From assembly GCA_039934635.1 (NCBI GenBank), contig JBDTLT010000002.1:1-64000 (forward strand): DNA of 64,000 nt, given 5' to 3'. The notes beneath the pieces were generated by a model that saw nothing but the letters and a program-made list of their open reading frames with translations, had not been told where the DNA came from and did not search any database. A program made the translations under genes and the position numbers. This DNA is from DATLFA01 sp039934635. GTDB taxonomy: Bacteria > Actinomycetota > Acidimicrobiia > Acidimicrobiales > WLNW01. How positions within the stretch are numbered: position 1 is the first letter of the stretch; the number at the start of each line of letters is the position of its first letter. Of the stretch, positions 33,273 through 42,496 are shown piece after piece.

Positions 33273-34073
33273 GTGGTCGCTACTCAGCGTTCTCCGTCGC
33301 GGGGCATCGTCACCCCCGAGGCCGTACTCCTCGACTTCGAAGTCGCCGGCCTCGCGTCGCGGCTGATGTCGAGGTTGATCGATTGCCTGGTGTTGCTCGG
33401 CGGGTTCTGGGCGTTGAGCGTCGGGATCAACTTCATCCAGCTGTCGGTCGGCGACACGGCGGCCATCGTCGTCGTCATCGTCGGCATGGCCCTGCTCTTC
33501 TTCGGCTACCCGATCGTTGCCGAGCTTCGTATGCAAGGTCGCACGCTCGGTCGACGTGCGCTCGGTCTGCGCGTGGTGACGAACGAAGGCGGACCCATCC
33601 GCGCTCGACACGCTGTCGTGCGCAGCCTGTTCCAGCTCATCGATCTTCCGTTCGGTATCGGTGTGTTGGTCGGTGTCATGACGCCGCGCACGCAACGCTG
33701 TGGCGACCTCGCTGCGGGCACCTTCGTCATACGAGAGCCAAAGCAGGACAGGGCCGTCGGTGCCGTCGTGTTCCCTACGCCGCCGGGCTACGAGGGCTAC
33801 ATCGGCCTGCTCGACGTCGCGACATTGTCGACCGCCCAATACGAGCTCCTGCGCTCCTTCCTGTTGCGCGTGCTCGAGTTGGACAGCGCTACCCGTACTC
33901 GGCTCGCCGATCGGCTGGCGCGGCCGCTGGCCCACCAACTGCGCCACACGCTGCCTCCGACGATCGGCGCGGAGATGTTCATCGTGTGTGTCGTGGCCGC
34001 GTATCAGCGCCGGCACGGCACGCCGTCGCCCGTCTGGTCGGGCTACGGCTGGACCGCTGCCTACCCTCGATAG
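33273..34073 (+). CDS. RDD-family membrane protein
   Basis: Protein of 266 residues. The RDD domain starts with the arginine and ends with aspartates in the pattern GLASRLMSRLIDCLVL (helix 1) and TQRCGDLAAGTFVI; three membrane helices are seen up to residue 150. The C-terminal 110 residues are soluble and helical. GTG 33273 is preferred over ATG 33243, which overlaps the SpoIIM gene and lies upstream of the -10 hexamer. Function is unknown; the family is a usual SpoIIM neighbour. Confidence 0.82.
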   Translation: MVATQRSPSRGIVTPEAVLLDFEVAGLASRLMSRLIDCLVLLGGFWALSVGINFIQLSVGDTAAIVVVIVGMALLFFGYPIVAELRMQGRTLGRRALGLRVVTNEGGPIRARHAVVRSLFQLIDLPFGIGVLVGVMTPRTQRCGDLAAGTFVIREPKQDRAVGAVVFPTPPGYEGYIGLLDVATLSTAQYELLRSFLLRVLELDSATRTRLADRLARPLAHQLRHTLPPTIGAEMFIVCVVAAYQRRHGTPSPVWSGYGWTAAYPR

Positions 34074-34076
34074 TCT
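34071..34076 (+). promoter_or_regulatory. -10 element of the cysteine desulfurase gene, leaderless type
   Basis: TAGTCT ends 6 nt before ATG 34083; it overlaps the RDD stop codon. Confidence 0.5.
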
Positions 34077-34082
34077 GATCGG

Positions 34083-35231
34083 ATGAGTGCGTATCTCGAT
34101 CACGCGGCGACGACGCCGGTGCGACCCGAAGCGGTCGACGCGATGCTGCCGTTCTACACCGTCGACTATGGCAATCCGTCCGGCGCGCACTCGATGGCGC
34201 GCGCGGCCCGGCGCGCCGTCGACGACGCTCGCGACATCGTTGCCGAGGCGCTGGGCGCCCGGCCGGCCGACCTCGTCTTCACGAGCGGCGGCACCGAAGC
34301 CGACAACATGGCCATATTCGGTGCGGTCCGTCGTCACGGTGGCGTGGCGGTCTGCTCCGCCATCGAGCATCACGCGGTGCTGCATCCCGTCGAGGCGCTT
34401 CACGGTCGCGTCGTCGGCGTCGACGCGCGCGGCATCATCGACCTCGACGCGCTCGAGCATGCCCTCGATGACACGGTGACGATCGTGTCGGTGATGCTCG
34501 CCAACAACGAGAGCGGCATAGTGCAGCCCGTCCGCGAGGTGGCTGCCATCGTGCGCCGCCTGGCCCCTCGCGCGCTGCTGCACACCGATGCGGTCAACGC
34601 ATTCATGTGGGTCGACGTTGCGGCGGAGTGTGCCGACGCTGATCTCATCACGATCAGTGCCCACAAGTTCGGCGGCCCCAAAGGCGTCGGCGCGCTCGTC
34701 GTGCGCAACGGCGCCACGCTCGAGCCGCTGCTGCTCGGAGGCGGGCAAGAACACGACCGCCGCAGCGGTACGCACAATGTCGCGGGCATCGTCGGCATGG
34801 CGACTGCGGCGCGCGCCACGGTCGAGACACGAGCCGCAACTGTTGCGCATGTGAGTGCGCTGCGCGATCGTCTGGCCGAGGGCCTGCGTGCTGCGGTGGC
34901 CGACACCTACGAGTCGGGTGTGTCGGGCATCGGCGACGGCCACGACCGCTCGCACAAGGTTGCGGGCAACTGCCACGTCTGCTTCTCCCAGACCGAGAGC
35001 GAGGCGCTGCTGTTCCTGCTCGAAAAAGAAGGCGTTCTCGCGTCGGCGGCATCGTCGTGCGCCAGCGGCGCACAAGACCCGTCCCACGTGCTCGCCGCGA
35101 TGGGCGTCGACCGCGAGCTCGCTCAGGGTTCGCTGCGGCTCACGCTCGGCTATTCGTCGACGGCCGACGATGTCGACCTTGCGCTCGATGCGGTGCCTGC
35201 GGCCGTCGCCCGGCTCCGGCGTTTCGGATGA
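34083..35231 (+). CDS. Cysteine desulfurase (NifS/IscS family)
   Basis: Protein of 382 residues, PLP-dependent. The N-terminal YLDHAATTPVRPEAVDAM, His-rich IEHHAVLHP, PLP lysine Lys195 in SAHKFGGPKG and catalytic Cys326 in SSCASG are all present. It removes sulfur from cysteine as a protein persulfide. Its position directly before mnmA suggests that it feeds tRNA 2-thiolation, and it may also serve iron-sulfur assembly. Confidence 0.93.
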   Translation: MSAYLDHAATTPVRPEAVDAMLPFYTVDYGNPSGAHSMARAARRAVDDARDIVAEALGARPADLVFTSGGTEADNMAIFGAVRRHGGVAVCSAIEHHAVLHPVEALHGRVVGVDARGIIDLDALEHALDDTVTIVSVMLANNESGIVQPVREVAAIVRRLAPRALLHTDAVNAFMWVDVAAECADADLITISAHKFGGPKGVGALVVRNGATLEPLLLGGGQEHDRRSGTHNVAGIVGMATAARATVETRAATVAHVSALRDRLAEGLRAAVADTYESGVSGIGDGHDRSHKVAGNCHVCFSQTESEALLFLLEKEGVLASAASSCASGAQDPSHVLAAMGVDRELAQGSLRLTLGYSSTADDVDLALDAVPAAVARLRRFG

Positions 35232-35238
35232 GCCGGTG

Positions 35239-36291
35239 ATGAGCACGCGTCCCGAAGTGCTCGTGGCGATGTCGGGCGGGGTCGACTCGTCGGTCGCGGC
35301 AGCGATGTTGCTCGAGCAGGGCTTCGCGGTGACCGGCGTGACGATGAAGCTGTGGGGTGGTGACTCCGACAGCGGCTGTTGTTCGGTCTCCGACGTCGAT
35401 GACGCGCGGCGAGTCGCCGACCAACTGGGCATCGATCACCACGTGTTCAACTTCGGCGACGATTTCGACGCGCACGTCGTGCAGCCCTATGTCGATGCCT
35501 ACGCGTCGGGCATCACGCCCAACCCGTGTATCGAATGCAACCGCCATCTCAAGTTCGATCGCTTGTTGCGCCGCGCCGACGCATTGGGTTTCAACATGGT
35601 CGCCACGGGTCATCACGCTCGCATCGTCGACGTCGGCGGCACGCGCCGCATGGCGCGCGGCGCGGATCCGCTCAAAGATCAGTCGTACGTCCTCTACATG
35701 TTGCGCCAGCCCGAGTTGGCTCGCATCCTCTTGCCCATCGGCGATATCGACAAGGCCGGCGTGCGCACGTTGGCGGCGCGCCTGGGGCTGCGCACCGCGA
35801 CCAAACCCGACAGCCAGGACGTGTGCTTCATCACCGCGACCGGTGGGCGAGAGAAGTTTCTCGGCGCCCGCATTCCGCTGCGCGCCGGTCGCATCGTCGA
35901 CACCGCGGGCAACGAGTTGGGTCAAGTGCCCGCAGTCGAGTTGGTCACTGTCGGCCAGCGCAAGGGTCTCGATCTCGCGGGCGCGGGGCAGCGTCGATTC
36001 GTCGTCGATGTCGACGTTGCGGCGGCGACCGTCGTCGTCGGCTCTCGCGCCGATCTCGACCGCGATCGGCTGATGCTCGCCAACGTCGTGTGGTCCGACT
36101 CGCCTGTCGCAGGCCGGTGCCTCGTGCAGTGCAGCGCGCACGGCGACCCGCGTCCGGCCACTGTCGACGTCGTCGACGACGACCGCGTGCTCGTGCGTTG
36201 GGACGAGCCTCAGCGCCGGATCGCCCCCGGCCAGAGCGCCGTGTTCTACGAGGGCGACACTGTGCTCGGCGGCGGCATCGTCCAACCCTGA
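35239..36291 (+). CDS. mnmA: tRNA-specific 2-thiouridylase
   Basis: Protein of 350 residues that thiolates U34 of Lys, Glu and Gln tRNAs. The PP-loop is AMSGGVDSSVAA near the N-terminus. The two catalytic cysteines are Cys97 (NPCIECN) and Cys196 (DVCFI), and the beta-barrel C-terminal domain is complete, ending AVFYEGDTVLGGG. ATG 35239 lies 7 nt after the desulfurase stop, so the genes form a sulfur relay unit. Confidence 0.95.
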   Translation: MSTRPEVLVAMSGGVDSSVAAAMLLEQGFAVTGVTMKLWGGDSDSGCCSVSDVDDARRVADQLGIDHHVFNFGDDFDAHVVQPYVDAYASGITPNPCIECNRHLKFDRLLRRADALGFNMVATGHHARIVDVGGTRRMARGADPLKDQSYVLYMLRQPELARILLPIGDIDKAGVRTLAARLGLRTATKPDSQDVCFITATGGREKFLGARIPLRAGRIVDTAGNELGQVPAVELVTVGQRKGLDLAGAGQRRFVVDVDVAAATVVVGSRADLDRDRLMLANVVWSDSPVAGRCLVQCSAHGDPRPATVDVVDDDRVLVRWDEPQRRIAPGQSAVFYEGDTVLGGGIVQP

Positions 36292-36319
36292 ACGGGTCGT
36301 GGAGAGGCGAGCGCGGTGG

Positions 36320-37198
36320 TCAGGCGGTGAGGTGGCGGGTGCTCGCCTCGATCGCCACCGCGCCCGGCCGCGACGGGGCGATCATCAGGCTTGTCACCGG
36401 TCGCGCTTCGGCCGATCGCCGGCGGGCCGGGCCTTCGATGATCGCGAGGCTCTGCGGTACTTCGAGGTCGACTTGCAGGGCGAGGCCGAGCGCGTTGACG
36501 CTGAGATCGAGTGCGCCGGTAGTGGCAGGCGCCGGCCCGAACGATGTGATGTTGGTGCGGGCGAACAGGGTCGGCTCGGCCAATACGAGTGCGTCGTGCA
36601 GCACGACTCCGGCGGGCACGAAGACGAGCCAGCGGTTGCTCAGTGCGTCGAGCGAACGCCATACGCGCCACACGACAAGCCCGCCGACCACGGTCACGAT
36701 CGCGCCCGCGATCCATTGGCGGGCGAGCAACAACAGCGGGCCGACCGCAACCCCGGCGACGATGACCGCCCATCCGAGTTCGATCGGGCCGAGTAGGAAC
36801 GCACCGGGAGCGCGCAGCAGGAATCGCCGTTCGTCGCCGTATGACGCGCCGTCGGCGAATGCATCGCCGGTTGTCGGCAACAGCGCGCATACCGTGGCGA
36901 CCACTGCCGCCACGAGGCCTACCGCGGTGTTGGCGTGCGCTCCATGGGCCAACGCCGCCCACACCGCTGCCGCACTCGATGCCGGCACCACGATGCGTAC
37001 CAGTGTCAGCGTCAGTGGGCGGGGGATCGCGGTGGCGATCAGCGTGACGGCCCACGTCGCCCACAACGCGATCGAGACGCCGCGCCGGAACAGGCCGTCA
37101 CGCGGGTCGAGCGCGTCGGCGAGCAGCGGGCCGAGCAGAAGCGGTAGCAGAGCCCAGGTCACCCGGAGCGGCCACGGTCGCCAATCGAGCTTCGCCAT
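36320..37198 (-). CDS. Actinobacterial polytopic membrane protein
   Basis: Protein of 292 residues from ATG 37198 with six or seven hydrophobic segments and a hydrophilic C-terminal tail (residues about 225-292). ATG 37228 is an alternative, but 37198 is 8 nt after a -10 hexamer. The sequence FARTNITSFGPAP and ALALQVDLEVPQSL look conserved in type but no named family is recognised. It converges on mnmA and diverges from ligA. Confidence 0.72.
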   Translation of the reverse strand: MAKLDWRPWPLRVTWALLPLLLGPLLADALDPRDGLFRRGVSIALWATWAVTLIATAIPRPLTLTLVRIVVPASSAAAVWAALAHGAHANTAVGLVAAVVATVCALLPTTGDAFADGASYGDERRFLLRAPGAFLLGPIELGWAVIVAGVAVGPLLLLARQWIAGAIVTVVGGLVVWRVWRSLDALSNRWLVFVPAGVVLHDALVLAEPTLFARTNITSFGPAPATTGALDLSVNALGLALQVDLEVPQSLAIIEGPARRRSAEARPVTSLMIAPSRPGAVAIEASTRHLTA

Positions 37199-37206
37199 CG
37201 GCGGCG

Positions 37207-37212
37207 ACACTA
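37207..37212 (-). promoter_or_regulatory. -10 element of the 37198 gene, leaderless type
   Basis: Minus-strand TAGTGT ends 8 nt before ATG 37198. Confidence 0.4.
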
Positions 37213-37248
37213 ACTCCCCACCCGCCATGGAGTTATTGTCGGGGCACG

Positions 37249-39300
37249 ATGAGCGACGTCACCGAGGACCACGCGCGCGCGATCGCGGCCGTGCGCATCG
37301 AAGCGCTCCGCGGCGAGATTCGCGAGCACAACCGCCGCTATTACGAAGAGGACGAGCCCAGCATTCCCGACAGCGAGTGGGACGCGCTGATGGTCGAGTT
37401 GCGCAGCCTCGAGACGGAGTATCGCGAACTCGATGCGCCCGATTCGCCGTCGCATTCGGTCGGGGGCACTCCGGGCGTGCAGTTCGCCGCGGTCGTGCAC
37501 TCACTGCCGATGATGTCGCTCGACAACGCCTTCACGTTCGCGGACCTCGAGGCGTGGGGTCAGCGCGCCGCCCGCGGCGTGGGCGCAGTGCCGGTCGGCC
37601 CGCTCGTGTGCGAGTTGAAGTTCGACGGCCTGGCGATCTCGATCCGTTACGAGAAGGGGCGCCTCGTCCGTGCCGCCACACGCGGCAACGGCCGCGTCGG
37701 TGAAGACGTCACGGCCAACGTGCGCACGATCGCCGATGTACCGCACCGATTGGGCAAGGGCGCGCCGGCGGTGCTCGAAGTGCGGGGCGAGGTCTACATG
37801 TCGCTCGCAGTGTTCACCGCGCTCAACGACGCGTTGCGGGCGGCGGGCGAGCGCACCTACGTCAACCCTCGCAACACCGCAGCTGGTTCGCTGCGGCAAA
37901 AAGATCCCACCATGACGGCGTCGCGCAACCTGTCGTTCTTTTCGTACGGCGTGGGCGAAGTGCAAGGCGCGCCACCGTTGCAGTCGCACGCCGAGACCCT
38001 CGAATACCTGGGGTCGCTCGGTATGCCGGTCAACCCCGAAATGCGCGTCGTCGAGGACCTCACGGCAGCGGGCAAGTACATCGAGCATCGGGAAGAGCAC
38101 CGCCACGACCTGCCCTACGAGATCGACGGCGTGGTCGTCAAAGTCGATTCGATCGAGCGGCAGCGGGCCTTGGGTTCGACCTCGCACGCGCCGAAGTGGG
38201 CGATCGCGTTCAAGTTCCCGCCCGAAGAGCGCACCACGCGGCTGCGCGACATCCAGGTGTCGATCGGAGGCAAGGGCAAGGCCACGCCGTTCGCGGTGCT
38301 CGAGCCCGTCTTCGTCGGCGGTTCGACCGTCGGCGTGGCGACGCTGCACAACGAAGATCAAGTCAAGGCAAAGGACGTACGGCCGGGCGACACCGTGATC
38401 GTGCGCAAAGCCGGTGACGTGATCCCCGAGGTGGTCGGCCCGGTTCTTGCCGAACGACCCAAAGGCCTCGCGCCGTGGGTGTTCCCTTCGCACTGCTCGT
38501 GCCCTGAGCACTATCCGTTGACGCGCGAGGCCGGCGATGCCGCGCACTACTGCCGCAATCCGGTCTGCCCGATTCAAAAGGCCGGCTGGATCGAACACTT
38601 CGCGTCGCGCGAAGCAATGGACATCGAAGGCCTCGGCGAGTCGCGGGTGCAGTTGTTCGTCGAGCAAGGGTTCATCAACGACATCGGCGACGTGTACTCC
38701 ATCGATTTCGATCGTTTGCGCACCCTCGAGGGCTTCGGCGATCTGTCGGTCAACAATCTGCGCGCTGCGATCGAGAACTCCAAGACCCGCCCGCTGTCCG
38801 CGTTGTTCGTCGGCCTCAACATCCGCCATGTGCGCGGTGTCGCCGCCGAAGCACTGGCCGCGGCGTTCGGTGACCTCGACCGCATCATGAATTCCAGCGA
38901 AGAGCAGCTTGCCGCGGTCAACGGCATCGGGCCCATCACTGCGCACAGCGTGTACGAGTACTTCGCCGACGAGCACCATCGGGCCATCGTCGAAAAGCTG
39001 CGCGCCGCCGGACTCAACTTCTCGGCGCCGACCGACGCCAACACGTTGCTCGAACAGACGTTGACCGGTAAGTCCGTCGTGATCACGGGGACGCTGCCCA
39101 ATTACTCACGCGAAGCCGCAGAGGCTGCCGTCAAAGCACGCGGCGGCAAGGCGACGGGCAGCGTCTCGAAGAACACGCTCGCGGTGGTGCTCGGCGATTC
39201 GCCCGGAGCGAACAAGGTCACCAAGGCCGAACAGCTGGGCGTCCCGATGATCGACGAAGACGCGTTCAACCACCTGCTCGACACAGGGGAGTTGCGTTGA
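37249..39300 (+). CDS. ligA: NAD+-dependent DNA ligase
   Basis: Protein of 683 residues. The adenylated lysine is Lys124 in CELKFDGLAIS; the Ia domain at the N-terminus binds NAD+. Then come the OB fold, a four-Cys zinc finger (about residues 414-440, with CSCPEHY and CRNPVCP), helix-hairpin-helix repeats and a C-terminal BRCT domain (about 600-683, with GKSVVITGTLPNY). It seals nicks in replication and repair. TATTGT 9 nt before the ATG (37234-37239) may be its -10. Confidence 0.97.
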   Translation: MSDVTEDHARAIAAVRIEALRGEIREHNRRYYEEDEPSIPDSEWDALMVELRSLETEYRELDAPDSPSHSVGGTPGVQFAAVVHSLPMMSLDNAFTFADLEAWGQRAARGVGAVPVGPLVCELKFDGLAISIRYEKGRLVRAATRGNGRVGEDVTANVRTIADVPHRLGKGAPAVLEVRGEVYMSLAVFTALNDALRAAGERTYVNPRNTAAGSLRQKDPTMTASRNLSFFSYGVGEVQGAPPLQSHAETLEYLGSLGMPVNPEMRVVEDLTAAGKYIEHREEHRHDLPYEIDGVVVKVDSIERQRALGSTSHAPKWAIAFKFPPEERTTRLRDIQVSIGGKGKATPFAVLEPVFVGGSTVGVATLHNEDQVKAKDVRPGDTVIVRKAGDVIPEVVGPVLAERPKGLAPWVFPSHCSCPEHYPLTREAGDAAHYCRNPVCPIQKAGWIEHFASREAMDIEGLGESRVQLFVEQGFINDIGDVYSIDFDRLRTLEGFGDLSVNNLRAAIENSKTRPLSALFVGLNIRHVRGVAAEALAAAFGDLDRIMNSSEEQLAAVNGIGPITAHSVYEYFADEHHRAIVEKLRAAGLNFSAPTDANTLLEQTLTGKSVVITGTLPNYSREAAEAAVKARGGKATGSVSKNTLAVVLGDSPGANKVTKAEQLGVPMIDEDAFNHLLDTGELR

Positions 39301-39962
39301 CCGGCACCGTGCCGTTCAAAGCCGTGCCCATCGAAGCCGTGCTGTGGGACTTCGGTGGAGTTTTCACGCCGTCTCCGTTCCACGCGGGGCGGCGGTTCGC
39401 GGAGGCAAAGGGACTCGACTTCGATGGTCTCTTCGCGGCGGTCTTCGGCTCGTATCACGACGACACGGATCACCCATGGCATCGCGTCGAGCGGGGCGAG
39501 ATGCCGCTCGCAGATGCCTTCGGGGAGATCACCGCAGCCGCACGCGCGAGCGGAGTGACCTTCGAATTACAAGAGTTCTTCGCGTCGATGTCCGACGACG
39601 GCATTGACCGCACGATTGTCGCCGACAAGGTGCGCATGTTGCGCGGGCGCGGGCTGCGCATGGGCATCGTCACCAACAACGTGCGCGAATTCTCCGAGCG
39701 TTGGCGTCGCTTGATTCCGGTCGACGAACTCTTCGACGATGTCGTCGACTCGAGCGCGGTCGGCGTGCGCAAGCCGAACCCTGACATCTACCACCTCGCG
39801 TTGCGCCGCCTCGGCGTGACCAACCCTGCGTCCGCCATCTTCCTCGACGATTTCGCGCCCAACGTCGACGCCGCGGTTGCTATCGGCCTGCACGGCGTCG
39901 TGGTCGACGAAGACCCCCGCGACGCGCTCGCCATGATCGATCAGATCATCGCGGGAGCGTGA
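39297..39962 (+). CDS. HAD-superfamily hydrolase
   Basis: Protein of 221 residues starting at TTG 39297, which overlaps the ligA stop by 4 nt; GTG 39309 is an alternative. Motif I is WDFGGVFTPS (nucleophile Asp with Gly-Gly in place of the usual second Asp), motif II LGIVTNN-like (MGIVTNNVRE), motif III KPNPDIY and motif IV FLDDFAPNV. This pattern matches the epoxide-hydrolase N-terminal/haloacid dehalogenase-like branch; the second motif I Asp is missing, so phosphatase activity is uncertain. Confidence 0.85.
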   Translation: MTGTVPFKAVPIEAVLWDFGGVFTPSPFHAGRRFAEAKGLDFDGLFAAVFGSYHDDTDHPWHRVERGEMPLADAFGEITAAARASGVTFELQEFFASMSDDGIDRTIVADKVRMLRGRGLRMGIVTNNVREFSERWRRLIPVDELFDDVVDSSAVGVRKPNPDIYHLALRRLGVTNPASAIFLDDFAPNVDAAVAIGLHGVVVDEDPRDALAMIDQIIAGA

Positions 39963-39975
39963 TTCGGCAGCGACG

Positions 39976-40371
39976 TCAGGTGACGCGGAACGACCACGCG
40001 TAGGTCGCCGACTGGTCGCGCCCGACCGACGATCGCCAATAGGTGACGCGGGCCCGGTTGGTCTGGGCCTGCAGTCGCTCGATCTCCCGGCCCACCCCCG
40101 GCCGGTATTCGATGCGGTTCAGCGAAGAAATCACCTGGACCGGCACGGCAACGTCGTTGATCGTCAATTCGCCTTCGTAGCCGGGCGCCAGGTCGACCAC
40201 CACGGCGTCGAGTTGCAGCGCAGAGGCATTGCAGCCGGGCTCCAATTCCTCGATCGCAGCGGGCAGACCAGGGCATTTGCCCTCATCACCGCCGACCGAG
40301 GCGGCGATCACGATGAGCACGCCGGCGAGGAGCACCGCTCCGGCAATCAGGAGCCGGTCCCGCAAACGCAT
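39976..40371 (-). CDS. Small membrane-anchored protein
   Basis: Protein of 131 residues from ATG 40371. An N-terminal membrane anchor (LLIAGAVLLAGVLIVIAASV) is followed by an external domain with two cysteines (KCPGLP and PGCNAS, likely a disulfide) and beta-strand-rich sequence ending YAWSFRVT. The frame is open a further ten residues upstream (GTG/ATG 40401). It is divergent from the PASTA kinase gene. No family is recognised. Confidence 0.7.
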   Translation of the reverse strand: MRLRDRLLIAGAVLLAGVLIVIAASVGGDEGKCPGLPAAIEELEPGCNASALQLDAVVVDLAPGYEGELTINDVAVPVQVISSLNRIEYRPGVGREIERLQAQTNRARVTYWRSSVGRDQSATYAWSFRVT

Positions 40372-40416
40372 GGCTCCAGTCAACCACGGTGCACCGGCCA
40401 TTGGCCGGTCGGCGGT

Positions 40417-40422
40417 TAGCCT
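40417..40422 (+). promoter_or_regulatory. -10 element of the PASTA kinase gene, leaderless type
   Basis: TAGCCT ends 8 nt before GTG 40431; no ribosome site lies between. Confidence 0.45.
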
Positions 40423-40430
40423 GATGCGCG

Positions 40431-42395
40431 GTGACTGTGGCGTTGGACGACCTCGTCGGAAAAGTGCTCGGCGGCCGGTATCGCCTGGTAGCCCCGATTG
40501 CGACCGGGTCCTCGGCGCGCGTCTTCCTGGCCGACGACGCGATCCTGCGCCGCAGGGTGGCGGTCAAGGTGCTGCACACCGCCCTGGCCGAGGACGAAGT
40601 CTTCCTCCGCCGCTTCCGCGCCGAAGCCCAATCCGTGGCGGCGCTCAACCATCCCCACGTGATGGCGGTCTACGACTGGGGCAACGACGACGTGCCCTAT
40701 CTGGTGAGCGAATTCCTCGGCGGTGGCAGCGTGCGCATGATGCTCGACGCGGGTCATCGGCTCACTGCGTCGCAAGCGTTGCTGGTCGGTCTCGAGGCCG
40801 CCCGCGGGCTCGAGTACGCCCACAAGCGCGGCATCATTCATCGCGACATCAAACCCGCCAACTTGCTCTTCGATGACGAAGGACGGCTGCGCCTCGCCGA
40901 CTTCGGGTTGGCCAAGGCGCTCTCCGAGGCCGCGTGGACCGAACCTGCGGGCGTGATGCTCGGCACCATGCGCTACGCGTCGCCCGAACAGGCCAAGGGT
41001 GAGGCGCTCACCGGCAAGTCCGACCTCTACTCGCTCGCGCTGGTACTCATCGAAGCCGTCACCGGCGAGGTGCCCTTCAGCACCGACACCGCGCTCGGCA
41101 CGCTGATGGCGCGAGTCGACAATCAACTTCGCGCGCCGGACGAACTCGGCGCGTTGGGCCCGGCGATCGAACGCGCCGCGCATCCCGACCCGGCACAACG
41201 ACCTGATGCGGGCGAGTTCAGCATCGCCTTGATGGCGGCGGCCGAAGATCTCGTGCGGCCCGAGCCGTTGCCCCTCGTGAGCAGCATCTCGCGCGGCGAT
41301 CCGATCGAGGCCGACCGCGATCCGACGCTGATCGCGCCGTCCGAGATCCTCAGGCCTGGCCCCGACGCCGGCACCGGCCTGGCGACGGTCACCGATCAGC
41401 CGGCGACGCGGCTGCCCGATCGTCGATCGACGGTGCCCGCGGTGTCGCGCTCGGGCGCGTTGCGCGGGTCGCCCTACGACCGATTCATCGACACCCGCCC
41501 ACCGCGCCGCTGGCCGATCGCGCTCGGCATCGCGATCGTCATGATCTTCGCGCTCGGTGCACTCGGGGTGGCGCTCGCCGACAAGGCCAGCAGCCATGAC
41601 GTGCCCGACTTTCGCGACAGGCCCGAGAGCGAGTTGCTCGATGTCGCCGCCCGCAACGGTTGGGTCACGGTGCGGGTCGACTCGCGGGACAACGATGTCT
41701 CGGCGGGCAACATCGTCGAAACCGACCCGCCGGCCGGCCGTGCCCTCGAAAAGGGCCAGACGCTCACCTACTACCTCTCGCGCGGGAAGCCCCTGGTGGC
41801 GTTGCCCGTCGACCTCGCCGGCCGGGCCGCGGCAGAGGCGCGCGAGTTGCTGATCCAGGCGGGCTTCAACGTCACCGAGCCCCAGGTCGTATTCGACGAG
41901 AAGTTCCCCAAGGGCTCGGTGATCCGCATCGTCGACGATGCCAACAAGCCCGCCGCGGCGCAGGCGCCCAAGGGCAGCACGCTGACGCTCGTCGTCTCCA
42001 ACGGCCCCGAGCAGCGAGCGGTCCCGACGGGCCTCGAGCTTCAGCCGAAAGACGCTGTCGTCAACGCGCTCAAGGCGCTGCGGCTCAACCCGCAGTTGAA
42101 AGATGACTTCAGCGAGACGGTGCCGAAGGACATGGTGATCTCGGTCGACCCCGTGCCGGGCACCAAGCTCGATGTCGACGCCGTCGTCACCGTGAGCGTC
42201 TCGAAGGGCCCCGAGCCGCGTGTGGTGCCCAATACCGTCGGCATGACACTCAATCAGGCGACCGCGGCCCTCGAAAGCGCCGGGTTCAAGATCAGCGGCG
42301 TCACCGGTTCGCCCAGCGGCAAGGTGCTCATCACCAATCCGCCGGCGGGCGAGCGCTATCCGAAGGACACCCTCGTCCAGATCATCATGCGCTAG
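40431..42395 (+). CDS. PASTA-domain serine/threonine protein kinase (PknB-like)
   Basis: Protein of 654 residues. The Hanks kinase domain (about 12-275) has Lys46 in VAVKVL, HRDIKPAN with catalytic Asp139, DFG and SPEQ motifs, all intact. The glycine loop is IATGSSARVF, weaker than GxGxxG. A juxtamembrane linker precedes one helix at about 361-383 (PIALGIAIVMIFALGALGVAL), then four extracellular PASTA domains (about 388-654) that bind muropeptides or lipid II in homologues. It probably senses cell-wall status. It is not in the usual ftsW-pbpA-pknAB cluster, so it may be a second PASTA kinase. Confidence 0.94.
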   Translation: MTVALDDLVGKVLGGRYRLVAPIATGSSARVFLADDAILRRRVAVKVLHTALAEDEVFLRRFRAEAQSVAALNHPHVMAVYDWGNDDVPYLVSEFLGGGSVRMMLDAGHRLTASQALLVGLEAARGLEYAHKRGIIHRDIKPANLLFDDEGRLRLADFGLAKALSEAAWTEPAGVMLGTMRYASPEQAKGEALTGKSDLYSLALVLIEAVTGEVPFSTDTALGTLMARVDNQLRAPDELGALGPAIERAAHPDPAQRPDAGEFSIALMAAAEDLVRPEPLPLVSSISRGDPIEADRDPTLIAPSEILRPGPDAGTGLATVTDQPATRLPDRRSTVPAVSRSGALRGSPYDRFIDTRPPRRWPIALGIAIVMIFALGALGVALADKASSHDVPDFRDRPESELLDVAARNGWVTVRVDSRDNDVSAGNIVETDPPAGRALEKGQTLTYYLSRGKPLVALPVDLAGRAAAEARELLIQAGFNVTEPQVVFDEKFPKGSVIRIVDDANKPAAAQAPKGSTLTLVVSNGPEQRAVPTGLELQPKDAVVNALKALRLNPQLKDDFSETVPKDMVISVDPVPGTKLDVDAVVTVSVSKGPEPRVVPNTVGMTLNQATAALESAGFKISGVTGSPSGKVLITNPPAGERYPKDTLVQIIMR

Positions 42396-42425
42396 CAACT
42401 GACCCAGCCTAATTTTCATGCCGAA

Positions 42426-42468
42426 CTCGCTGTCAAACGTGGGCTCCACAGCCACGTTTGACAGCGAG
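42426..42468. terminator. Perfect 17-bp inverted repeat between convergent genes
   Basis: CTCGCTGTCAAACGTGG (42426-42442) and its exact complement CCACGTTTGACAGCGAG (42452-42468) flank a 9-nt loop. It sits between the kinase (+) and SCP2 (-) stop codons, where it could stop transcription from both sides. There is no T tract, and the AT-richer arms are unlike surrounding DNA, so it may also be a mobile or dispersed palindrome. Confidence 0.6.
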
Positions 42469-42496
42469 AACGGCAGTAATCGGAGGGCGGAGAGGG

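Noticed and set aside
32631..35432. 933-residue minus-strand open frame across SpoIIM, RDD and the desulfurase
   Set aside because: It crosses several intact genes, and where it overlaps the SpoIIM gene it is in a different frame. A G+C artefact.
35526..37703. 725-residue plus-strand open frame across mnmA, the 37198 gene and ligA
   Set aside because: It spans the ends of three genes with known or coherent products and has shadow-like Arg-rich content.
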